DNA from: Pseudonocardia xinjiangensis
Lineage (GTDB): Bacteria; Actinomycetota; Actinomycetes; Mycobacteriales; Pseudonocardiaceae
DNA: 64,000 bases
Direction: 5' to 3'
Assembly (NCBI RefSeq): GCF_012911925.1
Contig: NZ_JAAXKY010000021.1
Coordinates: 1 to 64,000 of the forward strand
Both the position numbers and the translations under genes were made by a program. A model generated the notes under the pieces. That model was not told where the DNA came from. It saw only the letters and a program-made list of their open reading frames with translations, and searched no databases. How positions within the stretch are numbered: position 1 is the first letter of the stretch; each line of letters starts with the position of its first letter. Shown in pieces: positions 1-7,234 of the stretch.

Positions 1-150
1 CGCGGACGACACGCCGTACTCGAGCAGCAGGCATGCCGCCACCCCCATGGCGACGACCTCGCCGAGCGTGGCGTAGGCGTAGGAGTACGACGACCCGGAG
101 ACCGGCACCGCACTGGCCAGCACCGCGGGACCGCTCGAGCGTGTGTTCAT
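1..150 (-). pseudogene. APC-family amino acid permease remnant, runs off left edge
   Basis: The reverse strand reads ASAVPVSGSSYSYAYATLGE followed by a hydrophobic stretch ending LLLEYG. This is the segment around the third membrane helix of basic amino acid/polyamine permeases of the APC superfamily. An ATG at 150 opens this frame, but the usual 60-100 N-terminal residues (first two membrane helices) are missing and the DNA directly upstream encodes a piece of an unrelated protein on the other strand. The gene therefore looks beheaded. The rest lies outside the window, so whether the remainder is intact cannot be judged. Confidence 0.55.
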
Positions 151-253
151 CGGCTCCCGCTCGTCGCGGATCGTCCGGCACTCGCCGGTGCCGGTGGTGG
201 TGGTCCCGCGCGGTGCGGCGCAGGCGCTCGCCGAGCGGGCGGGGCGGGGGTAG
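128..253 (+). pseudogene. universal stress protein (UspA) C-terminal remnant
   Basis: The forward frame ending at TAG 251-253 reads LERVFIGSRSSRIVRHSPVP then VVVVPRG. This is the C-terminal nucleotide-binding signature (GS-x-S-x-x-x-x-x-H-x-P-x-P-V-V-V-V) of UspA proteins. Upstream the same frame meets a stop at 77-82 and the sequence changes into antisense permease DNA, so only about 40 of roughly 140-290 residues remain. No start codon or ribosome binding site is associated with it. It is read as debris of a rearrangement. Confidence 0.6.
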
Positions 254-655
254 CCCGCGGGATGAAGCCCTTCACGTACGTCATGACCGGTCTCCCTCGC
301 CGAGTGCATCGCGTGTCCGGCCGATTCCCGGCCGCCACCAAAACGTAGGTCCGCCGGATCGCCGTGTCGTCGGGCGAGCGCCGTAGCCCCGGTGGAGAAA
401 CTCTCCACCCGAGCCGCGGTACCGGCATCGGGCGCCGGCCGGCTCGGAACTGTTCGATGCACACCCGGGGTCGGCGATCATAATTTCCGCAATAGGGACG
501 AATGTACTTCCCGGTGCGGGGTCCATCGAGTGCGGCGGGCCGAAATGGTTATTGAAGGACTGGCGTGGTCGAACTAGTCTGAGCCGCATGAGGAAACGAC
601 ACTGTCGTCGGAGCTCGCCCCATCGGTTCAGTGCGCGGCGGAAACTGCCGGCCGC
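254..655. other. intergenic region, nothing recognised
   Basis: About 400 bases between the UspA remnant and the MntP-like gene. Local AT-richer patches (for example around 476-500 and 540-580) may contain the promoter of the downstream gene. Short open frames here lack ribosome binding sites and family resemblance. No riboswitch-like fold could be identified by eye. Confidence 0.4.
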
Positions 656-1195
656 ATGATCACCGAGCTTCTGATCCTCAGCTTTGCGCTCAGTCTGGAC
701 AATTTCCGGGTGGCGATCGCGCTCGGCACGGTGCCGTTCGGTTTTCGCCGTGCGGTGCAGGTCGCTCTGACGTTCGGGCTGTGGGACGGCGTAATGCCGT
801 TGGTGGGCCTGCTGGTCGGCAACTACGTCGGCGAGACCACCGGTACGGTCGCGGAGTACGTGGGGTCGGCCGCGCTGGGCGGGTACGGTTTGTATCTTCT
901 CATCGGAGCGCTGCGCAAACCTGAACCCGAACAGGTGGACCAGCCGTGGGCACTGTTCGGAATCCCGTTGTCCTTGAGCCTGGACAATCTGCTGGCCGGC
1001 GCCGGGCTGGGACTGCTCGGATTCTCTCCCTGGATCTCGGCGACGGTGTTCGGGGTCACCACGGCCCTGATGTCGTTGGTCGGGCTGCAACTCGGTCGAG
1101 CCGCGGCCCGGCTCATCCGCATTCGCTCAGATCTGCTGAGTGGTATCGCACTCATCGTCGCGGCCATCGTGCTGCCGATAGCGTTCGGCAACTAG
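656..1195 (+). CDS. mntP: MntP-like manganese efflux membrane protein
   Basis: This 179-residue protein is almost entirely hydrophobic and has the two-fold repeat of the MntP (DUF204) family. Each half carries a conserved SLDN motif: SLDNFRVAIALG near residues 14-25, and LSLDNLLAGAGLG in the second half. The Asp in each motif is important for Mn(II) export in characterised members. The length matches E. coli MntP (about 188 residues). The ATG at 656 starts directly with the first membrane helix, and its ribosome binding site is weak. It stands alone, separated from the next gene by about 275 bases in which nothing clear is seen. Manganese as substrate is inferred from the family. Confidence 0.82.
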   Translation: MITELLILSFALSLDNFRVAIALGTVPFGFRRAVQVALTFGLWDGVMPLVGLLVGNYVGETTGTVAEYVGSAALGGYGLYLLIGALRKPEPEQVDQPWALFGIPLSLSLDNLLAGAGLGLLGFSPWISATVFGVTTALMSLVGLQLGRAAARLIRIRSDLLSGIALIVAAIVLPIAFGN

Positions 1196-1471
1196 CGCGG
1201 GGCATGGCCGGGCGCCGGCCGCGGCGTGGTCCGACCGGCCGTCACGGCCGTGCTGGAGCCCGCCCGCATCGGGAACGCGGAGGAACGTGGTCTTCGGCCC
1301 CTTTGCAGACCATGGAGGGGCGGGGTACACATGAGGTGGCGCCGGGTGATCACGCGGGACATGCGCCGCGCGGTGCCCGGCAGCGGTCGGCCCGGCGGTG
1401 ACGAGCGCTCGGCGGCGTGAGCTGGGTGGGTGCTGTGCGGTGTGGGGATGGACCAAAGGCGGTTCTTCAGC

Positions 1472-2869
1472 ATGAGCGATGTGCACCGGCTCGACACCAT
1501 GTCGGGGAGTCCCGGTAGAAGCACGGTGTTCGCCGCGTGGGAGCGGTTCGTCCAGGGCGAGGATCATGTCCGTGGCGTCCGGCCCGAGGTGGTGGTCTCC
1601 TGGCATCGCTGCCGCGAGCAGTACCGGGTCGACCCACACCTGACCGAAGCTCCGCTGGCGGCGGCACACAGCGACCACACGCTCGAACAAGACGTGGTGC
1701 TGACCGAGCTGGGCGGGCTTGCGGGTGCCATGGCGCGGGAGGTGGAAGGCCTCAACGGCATCGTGACCGTCGCCGACGCCACCGGCCGGATCCTGGCCAC
1801 CTGGGGTGACCAGGCCACGGTGGCCAGAGCCGCCGACGCCAACCTCGCCACCTGGTCCTGCTGGTCGGAGGCCGGGGCCGGCACGAACGGCATGGGTACG
1901 GCGCTGGAGACGCACGGCCCGGTTCTGATCAGGGGCGCGGAACACTGGTGCCAGGCGTTCCACAGCTGGGCGTGCGCGGCCATCGCCGTGCGTGACGTGG
2001 TGACCCGCGAGCCGATCGCGGTGCTCAACATCTCGTGCTGGCGCACCCCGCTGCCCGATGCCACCGGCAGGTGGCTCTCCCATGCGGTCACCCAGACGCA
2101 GAGCACGCTGAAGGGGCGCGCCCGGGACAGTGCCGCCGAACTGATCGCCGCATTCGCCCAGGTGAAAGGGCGTGCCACGGCCGCAGTGGCCGCGGTGGAC
2201 ACCGCGGGGAACGTGGTGATCGCCGACGAGCGCGCGAGCGTGCTCATGGGTGTGCCCAGCGAGGTGCCGGCGGTCGAGCCCACCATCAGGTGGCGCACCT
2301 CCCTGCCGGACCTGATCCGTGTCGCCCAGTACGCGAGCGGGTGCGCCGCCCAGAATCCCGACTGGGTCGGCTCGACACAGATCTTCACCCATCTCGCCGA
2401 CGAGCCGGTCCCGGTCACCGTCCGGCCGGTGTTCTTCTCGGGGCAGCTGGCCGGGCACCTGATGTTGCTCGGCGCCTCCGGCGATACGCAGCCGCTCCCC
2501 ACCATGGCGCCCACCCATCCGCCCGCGAGGCCGATGCACCGGGTCGTGGCGCTACGGGAGGACCGGATGGTGCTGCTGCGGCTGCCGGAGGTCTGCTTCG
2601 CCGAGTCGGACGGCAACGACGTGTGGCTGTCCACCGAGCAGGGGCGGCTGCGCGCCGCCTCCCCGGGCCTGGACAAGCTCACCAACGAGCTGGCCGACTC
2701 CGGGTTCCTGCGGGTGCACCGCCGCTACGTGGTCAACCTCAGTCGCGTCCGGGAGATCGAGCGCGGGTTCAAGGGCGAGCTGTTCCTGGTCATGGACAGC
2801 CGGGCCAACGACGTGGTGCCGGTCTCCCGGAGGAACACGCCCGCCGTCCGTGACGCACTGGGGCTCTGA
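1472..2869 (+). CDS. GAF-domain transcriptional regulator with C-terminal LytTR DNA-binding domain
   Basis: The N-terminal two thirds resemble the sensory part of AcoR/AdhR-type regulators: VRPEVVVSWHRCRE near residue 35, then a GAF region with GTNGMGTALE and a downstream HSWACAAIAVRD. The last ~100 residues form a LytTR domain (CFAESDGNDVWL, then FLRVHRRYVVNLSRV and VPVSRR) instead of the sigma-54 AAA and Fis domains normally attached to this sensor. The ATG at 1472 is preceded by AAAGGCGG at good spacing; ATG 1448 and GTG 1430 are alternatives. It converges on the PQQ operon across a terminator, so it is a plausible, unproven regulator of alcohol-dehydrogenase expression. Confidence 0.8.
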   Translation: MSDVHRLDTMSGSPGRSTVFAAWERFVQGEDHVRGVRPEVVVSWHRCREQYRVDPHLTEAPLAAAHSDHTLEQDVVLTELGGLAGAMAREVEGLNGIVTVADATGRILATWGDQATVARAADANLATWSCWSEAGAGTNGMGTALETHGPVLIRGAEHWCQAFHSWACAAIAVRDVVTREPIAVLNISCWRTPLPDATGRWLSHAVTQTQSTLKGRARDSAAELIAAFAQVKGRATAAVAAVDTAGNVVIADERASVLMGVPSEVPAVEPTIRWRTSLPDLIRVAQYASGCAAQNPDWVGSTQIFTHLADEPVPVTVRPVFFSGQLAGHLMLLGASGDTQPLPTMAPTHPPARPMHRVVALREDRMVLLRLPEVCFAESDGNDVWLSTEQGRLRAASPGLDKLTNELADSGFLRVHRRYVVNLSRVREIERGFKGELFLVMDSRANDVVPVSRRNTPAVRDALGL

Positions 2870-2874
2870 CGTCG

Positions 2875-2910
2875 CGGGACGCCCGTACGGGCCCCGCATC
2901 CGGCGTCCCG
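2875..2910. terminator. stem-loop between convergent genes
   Basis: CGGGACGCC (2875-2883) pairs perfectly with GGCGTCCCG (2902-2910) around an 18-base loop, between the stop of the LytTR regulator and the end of the PQQ operon. There is no U-tract, as is common for actinomycete terminators. It probably serves both strands. Confidence 0.6.
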
Positions 2911-2926
2911 GGCGCAGGTCATGGGG

Positions 2927-3688
2927 TCACCAGAACTTGATGCCGGCGGCCTTCAGCCGGCGCCGGTGCTGCCGCACGGCGGTCTCGATCGCGGCGGGTG
3001 TGATGAGGTCCCCCCACACCTTCGCGGCCGTCTCCCCCTGCTCGAGCAGCATGTCCGCCTCGTCCGGGCCGATATCGGCGCGCTGGACGATGCGCGACCC
3101 GAACCCGATGTGCCAGCGCTCGTCCCGCAGGACCAGCTCGCATCCCTTGTGCACACCCGGCAGCTTGACGGACAGGCTTTCGAGCGCCTCGAGCATCGCG
3201 TGCTGTCCCGCCAGGAGGACCACGCCCTCGATCACCATGTGGTAGAGCCCGACCGCGGCGGACAGGGAGCCGTGGTTCTCGGCGAGCCGCCCGGCGGTGG
3301 CCGGCAGGCGTTCCTCGAACAGGTCGACGAGGTCGCTGCTGACGAGGCTGCGCAGAGCGTCGCGCCGTGCGGCGGGGTCGGCCCCCGGGACGCCGGCGAC
3401 CTCGGCGGCGACGAGGTCGAAGAAGCGGGCGTGGCGCGCCTCGTCACGGAGCTGGGCGCGGAAGGCCGCCTCCATCGAGCTGTCCGACGCGGCCGCCTGG
3501 TAGGCGGCGAGCTCCCCGGACACCGCTGTCTCGGCGATGACGAAGCCCGCGATCAGCCCGAGGACCCTGGCGCTCTCGGCGTCGGTGAGCTGCGGCCAGG
3601 CCTCGCGGTCGGCCGAGTAGTCGAGGGCTGTCTCGTCCCACTGCAGCGACTCGGCGAGTGTCACGAAGTGGTCGTATCCGGCGATCAC
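2927..3688 (-). CDS. R2-like ferritin-fold di-iron protein, last gene of the PQQ operon
   Basis: This 253-residue protein carries a complete di-iron carboxylate ligand set: Glu53 (AETAVSGEL), Glu83-x-x-His86 (DEARHARFF), Glu154 (VIEGVVLL) and Glu190-x-x-His193 ([10 protein letters not shown]). The spacing resembles ribonucleotide reductase R2 and R2-like oxidases, but the chain is shorter than class I R2 (about 320-370 residues) and no large subunit lies nearby. Its start overlaps the rubredoxin stop by 4 nt, so the two are translationally coupled. A di-iron oxidase or oxygenase fed electrons by rubredoxin is the natural reading. Its substrate and its link to PQQ are unknown. A ribonucleotide-reductase role is unlikely. 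Confidence 0.72.
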   Translation of the reverse strand: MIAGYDHFVTLAESLQWDETALDYSADREAWPQLTDAESARVLGLIAGFVIAETAVSGELAAYQAAASDSSMEAAFRAQLRDEARHARFFDLVAAEVAGVPGADPAARRDALRSLVSSDLVDLFEERLPATAGRLAENHGSLSAAVGLYHMVIEGVVLLAGQHAMLEALESLSVKLPGVHKGCELVLRDERWHIGFGSRIVQRADIGPDEADMLLEQGETAAKVWGDLITPAAIETAVRQHRRRLKAAGIKFW

Positions 3689-3918
3689 GACTCAAGGCCT
3701 CCGTCCTCCGGGAACTCGCCCGGCTCCAGCTCGCGGAAATCCGCTTTCGTGGCACCACAGATGGGACACATCCAGTCGTCAGGGATGTCCTCGAAGGGCG
3801 TGCCTGGGTCGATGCCGCTGTCCGGGTCGCCCTCCTCGGGATCGTAGATGAATCCACAGGGGATGCAGACCCATCGCGTGGTCACCGGTTCGGCCTGGGT
3901 CCGTCCGCTGACGCTCAT
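3685..3918 (-). CDS. rubredoxin
   Basis: This 77-residue iron-sulfur electron carrier has two CxxCG knuckles, [10 protein letters not shown] (Cys18, Cys21) and [11 protein letters not shown] (Cys51, Cys54). The characteristic aromatic/acidic core between them includes [19 protein letters not shown]. It has short N- and C-terminal extensions around the 53-residue core. It starts 7 nt after pqqE and overlaps the di-iron protein gene by 4 nt, so it is part of the same transcript. By family it transfers one electron at a time from an NAD(P)H-rubredoxin reductase, not encoded here, to a partner. The adjacent di-iron protein is the obvious candidate partner. Confidence 0.93.
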   Translation of the reverse strand: MSVSGRTQAEPVTTRWVCIPCGFIYDPEEGDPDSGIDPGTPFEDIPDDWMCPICGATKADFRELEPGEFPEDGGLES

Positions 3919-3925
3919 GCCGGGC

Positions 3926-5008
3926 TCAGCCGCGGTGCGGGCGGGCGACCAGCAGCTCGTCCACCGGGCGGGAACCCGCGTTGGCCTTCTCCACCGCCTC
4001 GGTCACGAGCCCGTGGTCGGGGGAGAGGTGGCAGACCGGGTCGGTCCGGGTGGCGTCGCCGGTCAGCTGGAACGCCTGGCACCGGCACCCGCCGAAGTCG
4101 AGCTCGCGGCGATCGCAGGTGCGGCACGGGTCCTGCATCCAGCCGGTGCCGCGGAACGCGGTGAACATCGGCGACTCGTCCCAGATCGTCGCCAGGGAGT
4201 CCTCGCGGACGCTGGCCCGGGGCAGCGGGAGCGTCTGCGCGGCCGGGCAGGGCAGCGCGTCGCCGTTGGGCGCCACGGTGAGCTGGCGCGACGCCCAGCC
4301 GCCCATGCACGGCTTCGGGTACTCGCTGTAGTAGTCCGGCAGGACGTGCACGATCTCCATCCGGCCGCCCAGGCGGGCCCGGGCGTCGCGCACGACCTCC
4401 TCGGCACGGGCGAGCTGGTCGCGGCTGGGCAGCAGCGCGGCCCGGTTCCGCAACGCCCACCCGTAGTACTGGGTGTTGGCCAGCTCGACGCGGTCGGCAT
4501 CCAGCTCCTCGACCAGCGCCACGATCTCGGCGATCCGGTCGATGTTCTGCCGGTGCAGCACGACGTTGACGGTCAGCGGCCAGCCGAGGTCCTTCACCAC
4601 GGCGGCGGCCTTGAGCTTGCGCTCGAACGACGGGATGCCCGCGATCCGGTCCGACGTCGCCGGCTCGTCGGCCTGCACGCTGACCTGCACGTGGTCGAGC
4701 CCCGCCGCCCTGAGGGCCTCGGCCCGCGGGCGGGAGAAGCCGATCGCGCTGGTCACCAGGTTGGTGTACATGCCCAGCTCGGCGGCCGTGCGCACCAGGT
4801 CCACCAGGTCGCGGCGCAGCAGCGGCTCGCCGCCGGAGAGGTGGCACTGCAGCACGCCCATCTCTGCTGCCTCGGTGAACACGCGCTGCCAGTCCGCCGT
4901 GGACAGCTCGTCGTCGTAGGCGGCGAGCTCCAGCGGGTTGGAGCAGTAGGCACAGGCCAGCGGGCAGCGGTAGGTGAGCTCGGCCAGTAACCCGAAGGGC
5001 CTGTCCAT
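3926..5008 (-). CDS. pqqE: PqqE, radical SAM enzyme of PQQ synthesis
   Basis: PqqE uses a radical SAM [4Fe-4S] cluster to form the carbon-carbon bond between the conserved Glu and Tyr of PqqA, the first step of PQQ synthesis. The cluster motif Cys15-x3-Cys19-x2-Cys22 (CPLACAYC) sits near the N-terminus. A SPASM-type cysteine-rich region follows at the C-terminus ([22 protein letters not shown]) and would hold auxiliary clusters. The 360-residue length is usual. The ATG at 5008 shares one base with the pqqD stop (TGATG), so the pair is translationally coupled, as expected because PqqD presents PqqA to PqqE. Confidence 0.95.
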   Translation of the reverse strand: MDRPFGLLAELTYRCPLACAYCSNPLELAAYDDELSTADWQRVFTEAAEMGVLQCHLSGGEPLLRRDLVDLVRTAAELGMYTNLVTSAIGFSRPRAEALRAAGLDHVQVSVQADEPATSDRIAGIPSFERKLKAAAVVKDLGWPLTVNVVLHRQNIDRIAEIVALVEELDADRVELANTQYYGWALRNRAALLPSRDQLARAEEVVRDARARLGGRMEIVHVLPDYYSEYPKPCMGGWASRQLTVAPNGDALPCPAAQTLPLPRASVREDSLATIWDESPMFTAFRGTGWMQDPCRTCDRRELDFGGCRCQAFQLTGDATRTDPVCHLSPDHGLVTEAVEKANAGSRPVDELLVARPHRG

Positions 5009-5334
5009 CACATCGTCTCCTCGAGGATGACGTGGCGGCGGGCGGCCATGCGGACCAGGAAGTCCCGCACCTCGTCGTCCACCGGTCGCTGGTAGCGGGC
5101 ACGCAGCTCGTCCACGATCGCGGCGACCGTCCGGGACCCGTCGCACAGGCCGACGACGTCCGCGCCGGTTGCGTTGAGGACGATCACCGACTCCGGTGCG
5201 AGCAGGACGTGCTTGCCGCGTGAGCGGTCGAAATGCAGCCGTAGGTGCGGCCCGAGCCGGGGACGGACCGTGTCCGGCGGCAGTGCGGATAGAGGGGCCG
5301 GGGCGGCCGGGGTGAGCCCGGTGTCATTCGGCAT
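5008..5334 (-). CDS. pqqD: PqqD, PqqA-binding peptide chaperone
   Basis: This small (108-residue) RiPP-recognition-element protein binds the PqqA precursor and delivers it to PqqE. It shows the family core: RPRLGPHLRLHFDR, then LLAPESVIVLNATGADVV, the CDGSRTVAAIVDEL helix and a C-terminal VRDFLVRMAARRH helix. The ~20-residue Pro/Ala-rich N-terminal extension may be disordered. It overlaps pqqC upstream by 11 nt and pqqE downstream by 1 nt. Confidence 0.94.
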   Translation of the reverse strand: MPNDTGLTPAAPAPLSALPPDTVRPRLGPHLRLHFDRSRGKHVLLAPESVIVLNATGADVVGLCDGSRTVAAIVDELRARYQRPVDDEVRDFLVRMAARRHVILEETM

Positions 5335-6067
5335 AGGCCTGGTCGATCGCGTCCATCATGGACCAGAGCACGTCGCACTTGAACGACAGCGCCTCCACGG
5401 CGCGGTCCTGCGCGTCGGGGGTCAGGCAGTGCGCGGTGACGACCTCCAGCGCGTGCTCGGAGTCGCGCGGCGCCTGCTCGAGCCGGGCCCGGAAGTAGGC
5501 CAGCCCGTCCGGGTCGATCCAGGTGTAGCAGCGCTCGAACGCGGCCAGGCGCTCGGCCATCAGGTCCGGTGCGAACAGCTCGGTAAGCGACGACGCGACC
5601 GCGTCCACCCACGGCTTCGTGCGGGCGAACGTCACGTAGGCGTCGACGGCGAACCGCACGCCGGGCACGAGGTGGCGGTGGTCGAGGACCTCCTCGCGGG
5701 TCAACCCGCATGCCTCGCCCAGGCGCAGCCAGGCCTCGATGCCGCCCTCCCCGGCGACGACCCCGTCGTGGTCGACGATGCGGCGGATCCAGCGCCGGCG
5801 AACCTCCACGTCAGTGCAGTTGGACAGGATCGCCCCGTCCTTGCGGGGGATGTTCTCCTGGTAGTAGAAGCGGTTCGCCACCCAGCCGCGGATCTGGGCG
5901 GGGGAGAGCGTTCCCTCGTTCATCCGCACATGGAACGGGTGGGCGCTGTGGTAGCTCTTCGAGTGCGCGCGCAGGCGCTCCAGGAACGCCGTGGTACCCG
6001 GGCCCGCCGTCGCGGTCCGTCCGTTCGCCGCTACTCCGTTGCCGTTCGATGTCGTCGTCATCGTCAT
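5324..6067 (-). CDS. pqqC: PqqC, pyrroloquinoline-quinone synthase
   Basis: PqqC performs the final cyclisation and oxidation of AHQQ to PQQ using O2, without a metal. The 247-residue protein has the heme-oxygenase-like fold signatures SYHSAHPFHVRMNEG, RFYYQENIPRKDGAILSN and the WIRRIVDHDG segment. The first ~25 residues (Thr/Asn/Gly-rich) are an extension relative to most PqqC. A GGAGG inside the end of pqqB serves as ribosome binding site, and the gap to pqqB is only 5 nt. Confidence 0.95.
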   Translation of the reverse strand: MTMTTTSNGNGVAANGRTATAGPGTTAFLERLRAHSKSYHSAHPFHVRMNEGTLSPAQIRGWVANRFYYQENIPRKDGAILSNCTDVEVRRRWIRRIVDHDGVVAGEGGIEAWLRLGEACGLTREEVLDHRHLVPGVRFAVDAYVTFARTKPWVDAVASSLTELFAPDLMAERLAAFERCYTWIDPDGLAYFRARLEQAPRDSEHALEVVTAHCLTPDAQDRAVEALSFKCDVLWSMMDAIDQAYAE

Positions 6068-6072
6068 CGTGC

Positions 6073-6963
6073 CTAGACCTCCACCTCGAGCCCGTCGTGC
6101 GCCACGTCCATGCCGCCCTCGGTGACCAGGCGGCGCTCCGGAGCGTCCTCCAACAGGATCGGATTGGTGTTGTTGATGTGGATGTAGATCTTGCGGTCGA
6201 TCGGTAGCGGGGACAGCAGCTCGAGGCTGCCCCCGGGGCCGCCGATCGCGAGGTGCCCCATGTCGCGTGCGGTCTTCTGAGCCAGCCCGAGCCGGATCAG
6301 CTCGTCGTCGTGCCAGGTGGTGCCGTCGATGAACAGGCAGTCGATCCCGTCGAACTCGTCGCGCACGGGCGGCGTCAGCTCCTGCACACCCGGCAGGTAC
6401 ACCGCCGCACGTCCGGTGGTCTCGTCGGTCAGGCGGTAGCCCACCACCCGTCCCTGGTCGTTCCCGGTGCCGAACCGGTCGTGCTTGGCCGTGGGGACGT
6501 CGAACGCCCGGTAGGAGATCCCGCCGAGCGACACCTCCCGTCCCGGGAGGACCGGGTGCCAGTCGACGGGGCAGAAGCGCTCCAGCGTGTTCAGGAACCC
6601 GGTGCCATCGCGCAGCGTCGCGTGCGTCGCGGCCGTCGCGTGCAGCTGGATGCCGCGCCCTTCGCGCAGCAGCAGCAGGCCCAGGGTGTGGTCGATCTCG
6701 GCGTCGGTGAGCAGCACCGCCTGAAGCGGCGTCACCCGCCCGTCGCCGGGATGCATGCCGGGGAACGCCTCGAACTGGGTCCGGATGTCGGGGGAGGCGT
6801 TGAACAGGAACCAGCGTCGCCCGTCCGGGCTCGCCGCGATCGACGACTGGGTGCGCGCCCGGGCCGGCCGGGACCCGTCACGGACCGCGCCGCACGTCGG
6901 GCAGCTGCAGTTCCACTGCGGGTACCCGCCCCCGGCCGCCGATCCCAGCACTCGCAGCCTCAT
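6073..6963 (-). CDS. pqqB: PqqB, metallo-beta-lactamase-fold PQQ synthesis protein
   Basis: PqqB is a metallo-beta-lactamase-fold protein; characterised members hydroxylate the tyrosine part of the PQQ intermediate. The chain opens with RVLGSAAGGGYPQWNCSCP, the diagnostic start including the CxC-x-x-C zinc knuckle. It continues with TQSSIAAS and LLTDAEIDHTLGLLLLR, the equivalent of the metal-binding region with DxEIDHTLG in place of HxHxDH. The length is 296 residues. The ATG at 6963 follows AAGGAGGAGG at ideal spacing; the open frame extends further upstream but without family similarity. Confidence 0.95.
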   Translation of the reverse strand: MRLRVLGSAAGGGYPQWNCSCPTCGAVRDGSRPARARTQSSIAASPDGRRWFLFNASPDIRTQFEAFPGMHPGDGRVTPLQAVLLTDAEIDHTLGLLLLREGRGIQLHATAATHATLRDGTGFLNTLERFCPVDWHPVLPGREVSLGGISYRAFDVPTAKHDRFGTGNDQGRVVGYRLTDETTGRAAVYLPGVQELTPPVRDEFDGIDCLFIDGTTWHDDELIRLGLAQKTARDMGHLAIGGPGGSLELLSPLPIDRKIYIHINNTNPILLEDAPERRLVTEGGMDVAHDGLEVEV

Positions 6964-7073
6964 CCCGCGTCCTCCTCCTTCGCGCGCCGTGGCGCGTGTC
7001 GTGCGTCCGAACGGAAGGAGGGGCGCCGGACCCGTCCGGTGCCCCTCCTCCGTCCTCGTACCCGTGCGTCGGC

Positions 7074-7175
7074 TCAGGCCTCCGAGCGGGCGATGTACAT
7101 GGTCACCTCCGGGGCACACCCGATCTCTTCGAACTCGGGTGCCTCCCACTCGAGCTGGGTGATGGTGGACTCCAT
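7074..7175 (-). CDS. pqqA: PqqA, 33-residue PQQ precursor peptide
   Basis: PqqA is a ribosomal peptide whose Glu and Tyr side chains become PQQ. The 33-residue sequence begins MESTITQLEW and contains the essential E-x-x-x-Y core (PEVTMY), here followed by IARSEA. The ATG at 7175 has an almost perfect AAAGGAGGTGAC ribosome binding site, fitting the high expression such precursors need. It lies between the dehydrogenase gene and pqqB. The spacer of about 110 bases to pqqB is the largest after the first genes of the block. Confidence 0.95.
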   Translation of the reverse strand: MESTITQLEWEAPEFEEIGCAPEVTMYIARSEA

Positions 7176-7234
7176 GCCGTCACCTCCTTTCTCCGTTGCT
7201 TCGCCGCGTGTGCGCGGTATTGCCGGCGTGTCTG

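Noticed and set aside
392-655. Possible manganese riboswitch (yybP-ykoY) before the MntP-like gene
   Set aside because: No recognisable yybP-ykoY core could be matched by eye in this region; a covariance scan would decide.
2927-3688. Annotation as ribonucleotide reductase small subunit
   Set aside because: The ligand motifs fit the ferritin-like superfamily, but the chain is too short, no large subunit is present and the gene is embedded in a PQQ operon.
3848-4990. Long open frame on the plus strand opposite pqqE
   Set aside because: High-GC antisense shadow. The translation is low-complexity (R/G/A/V-rich), while the minus strand encodes a textbook PqqE.
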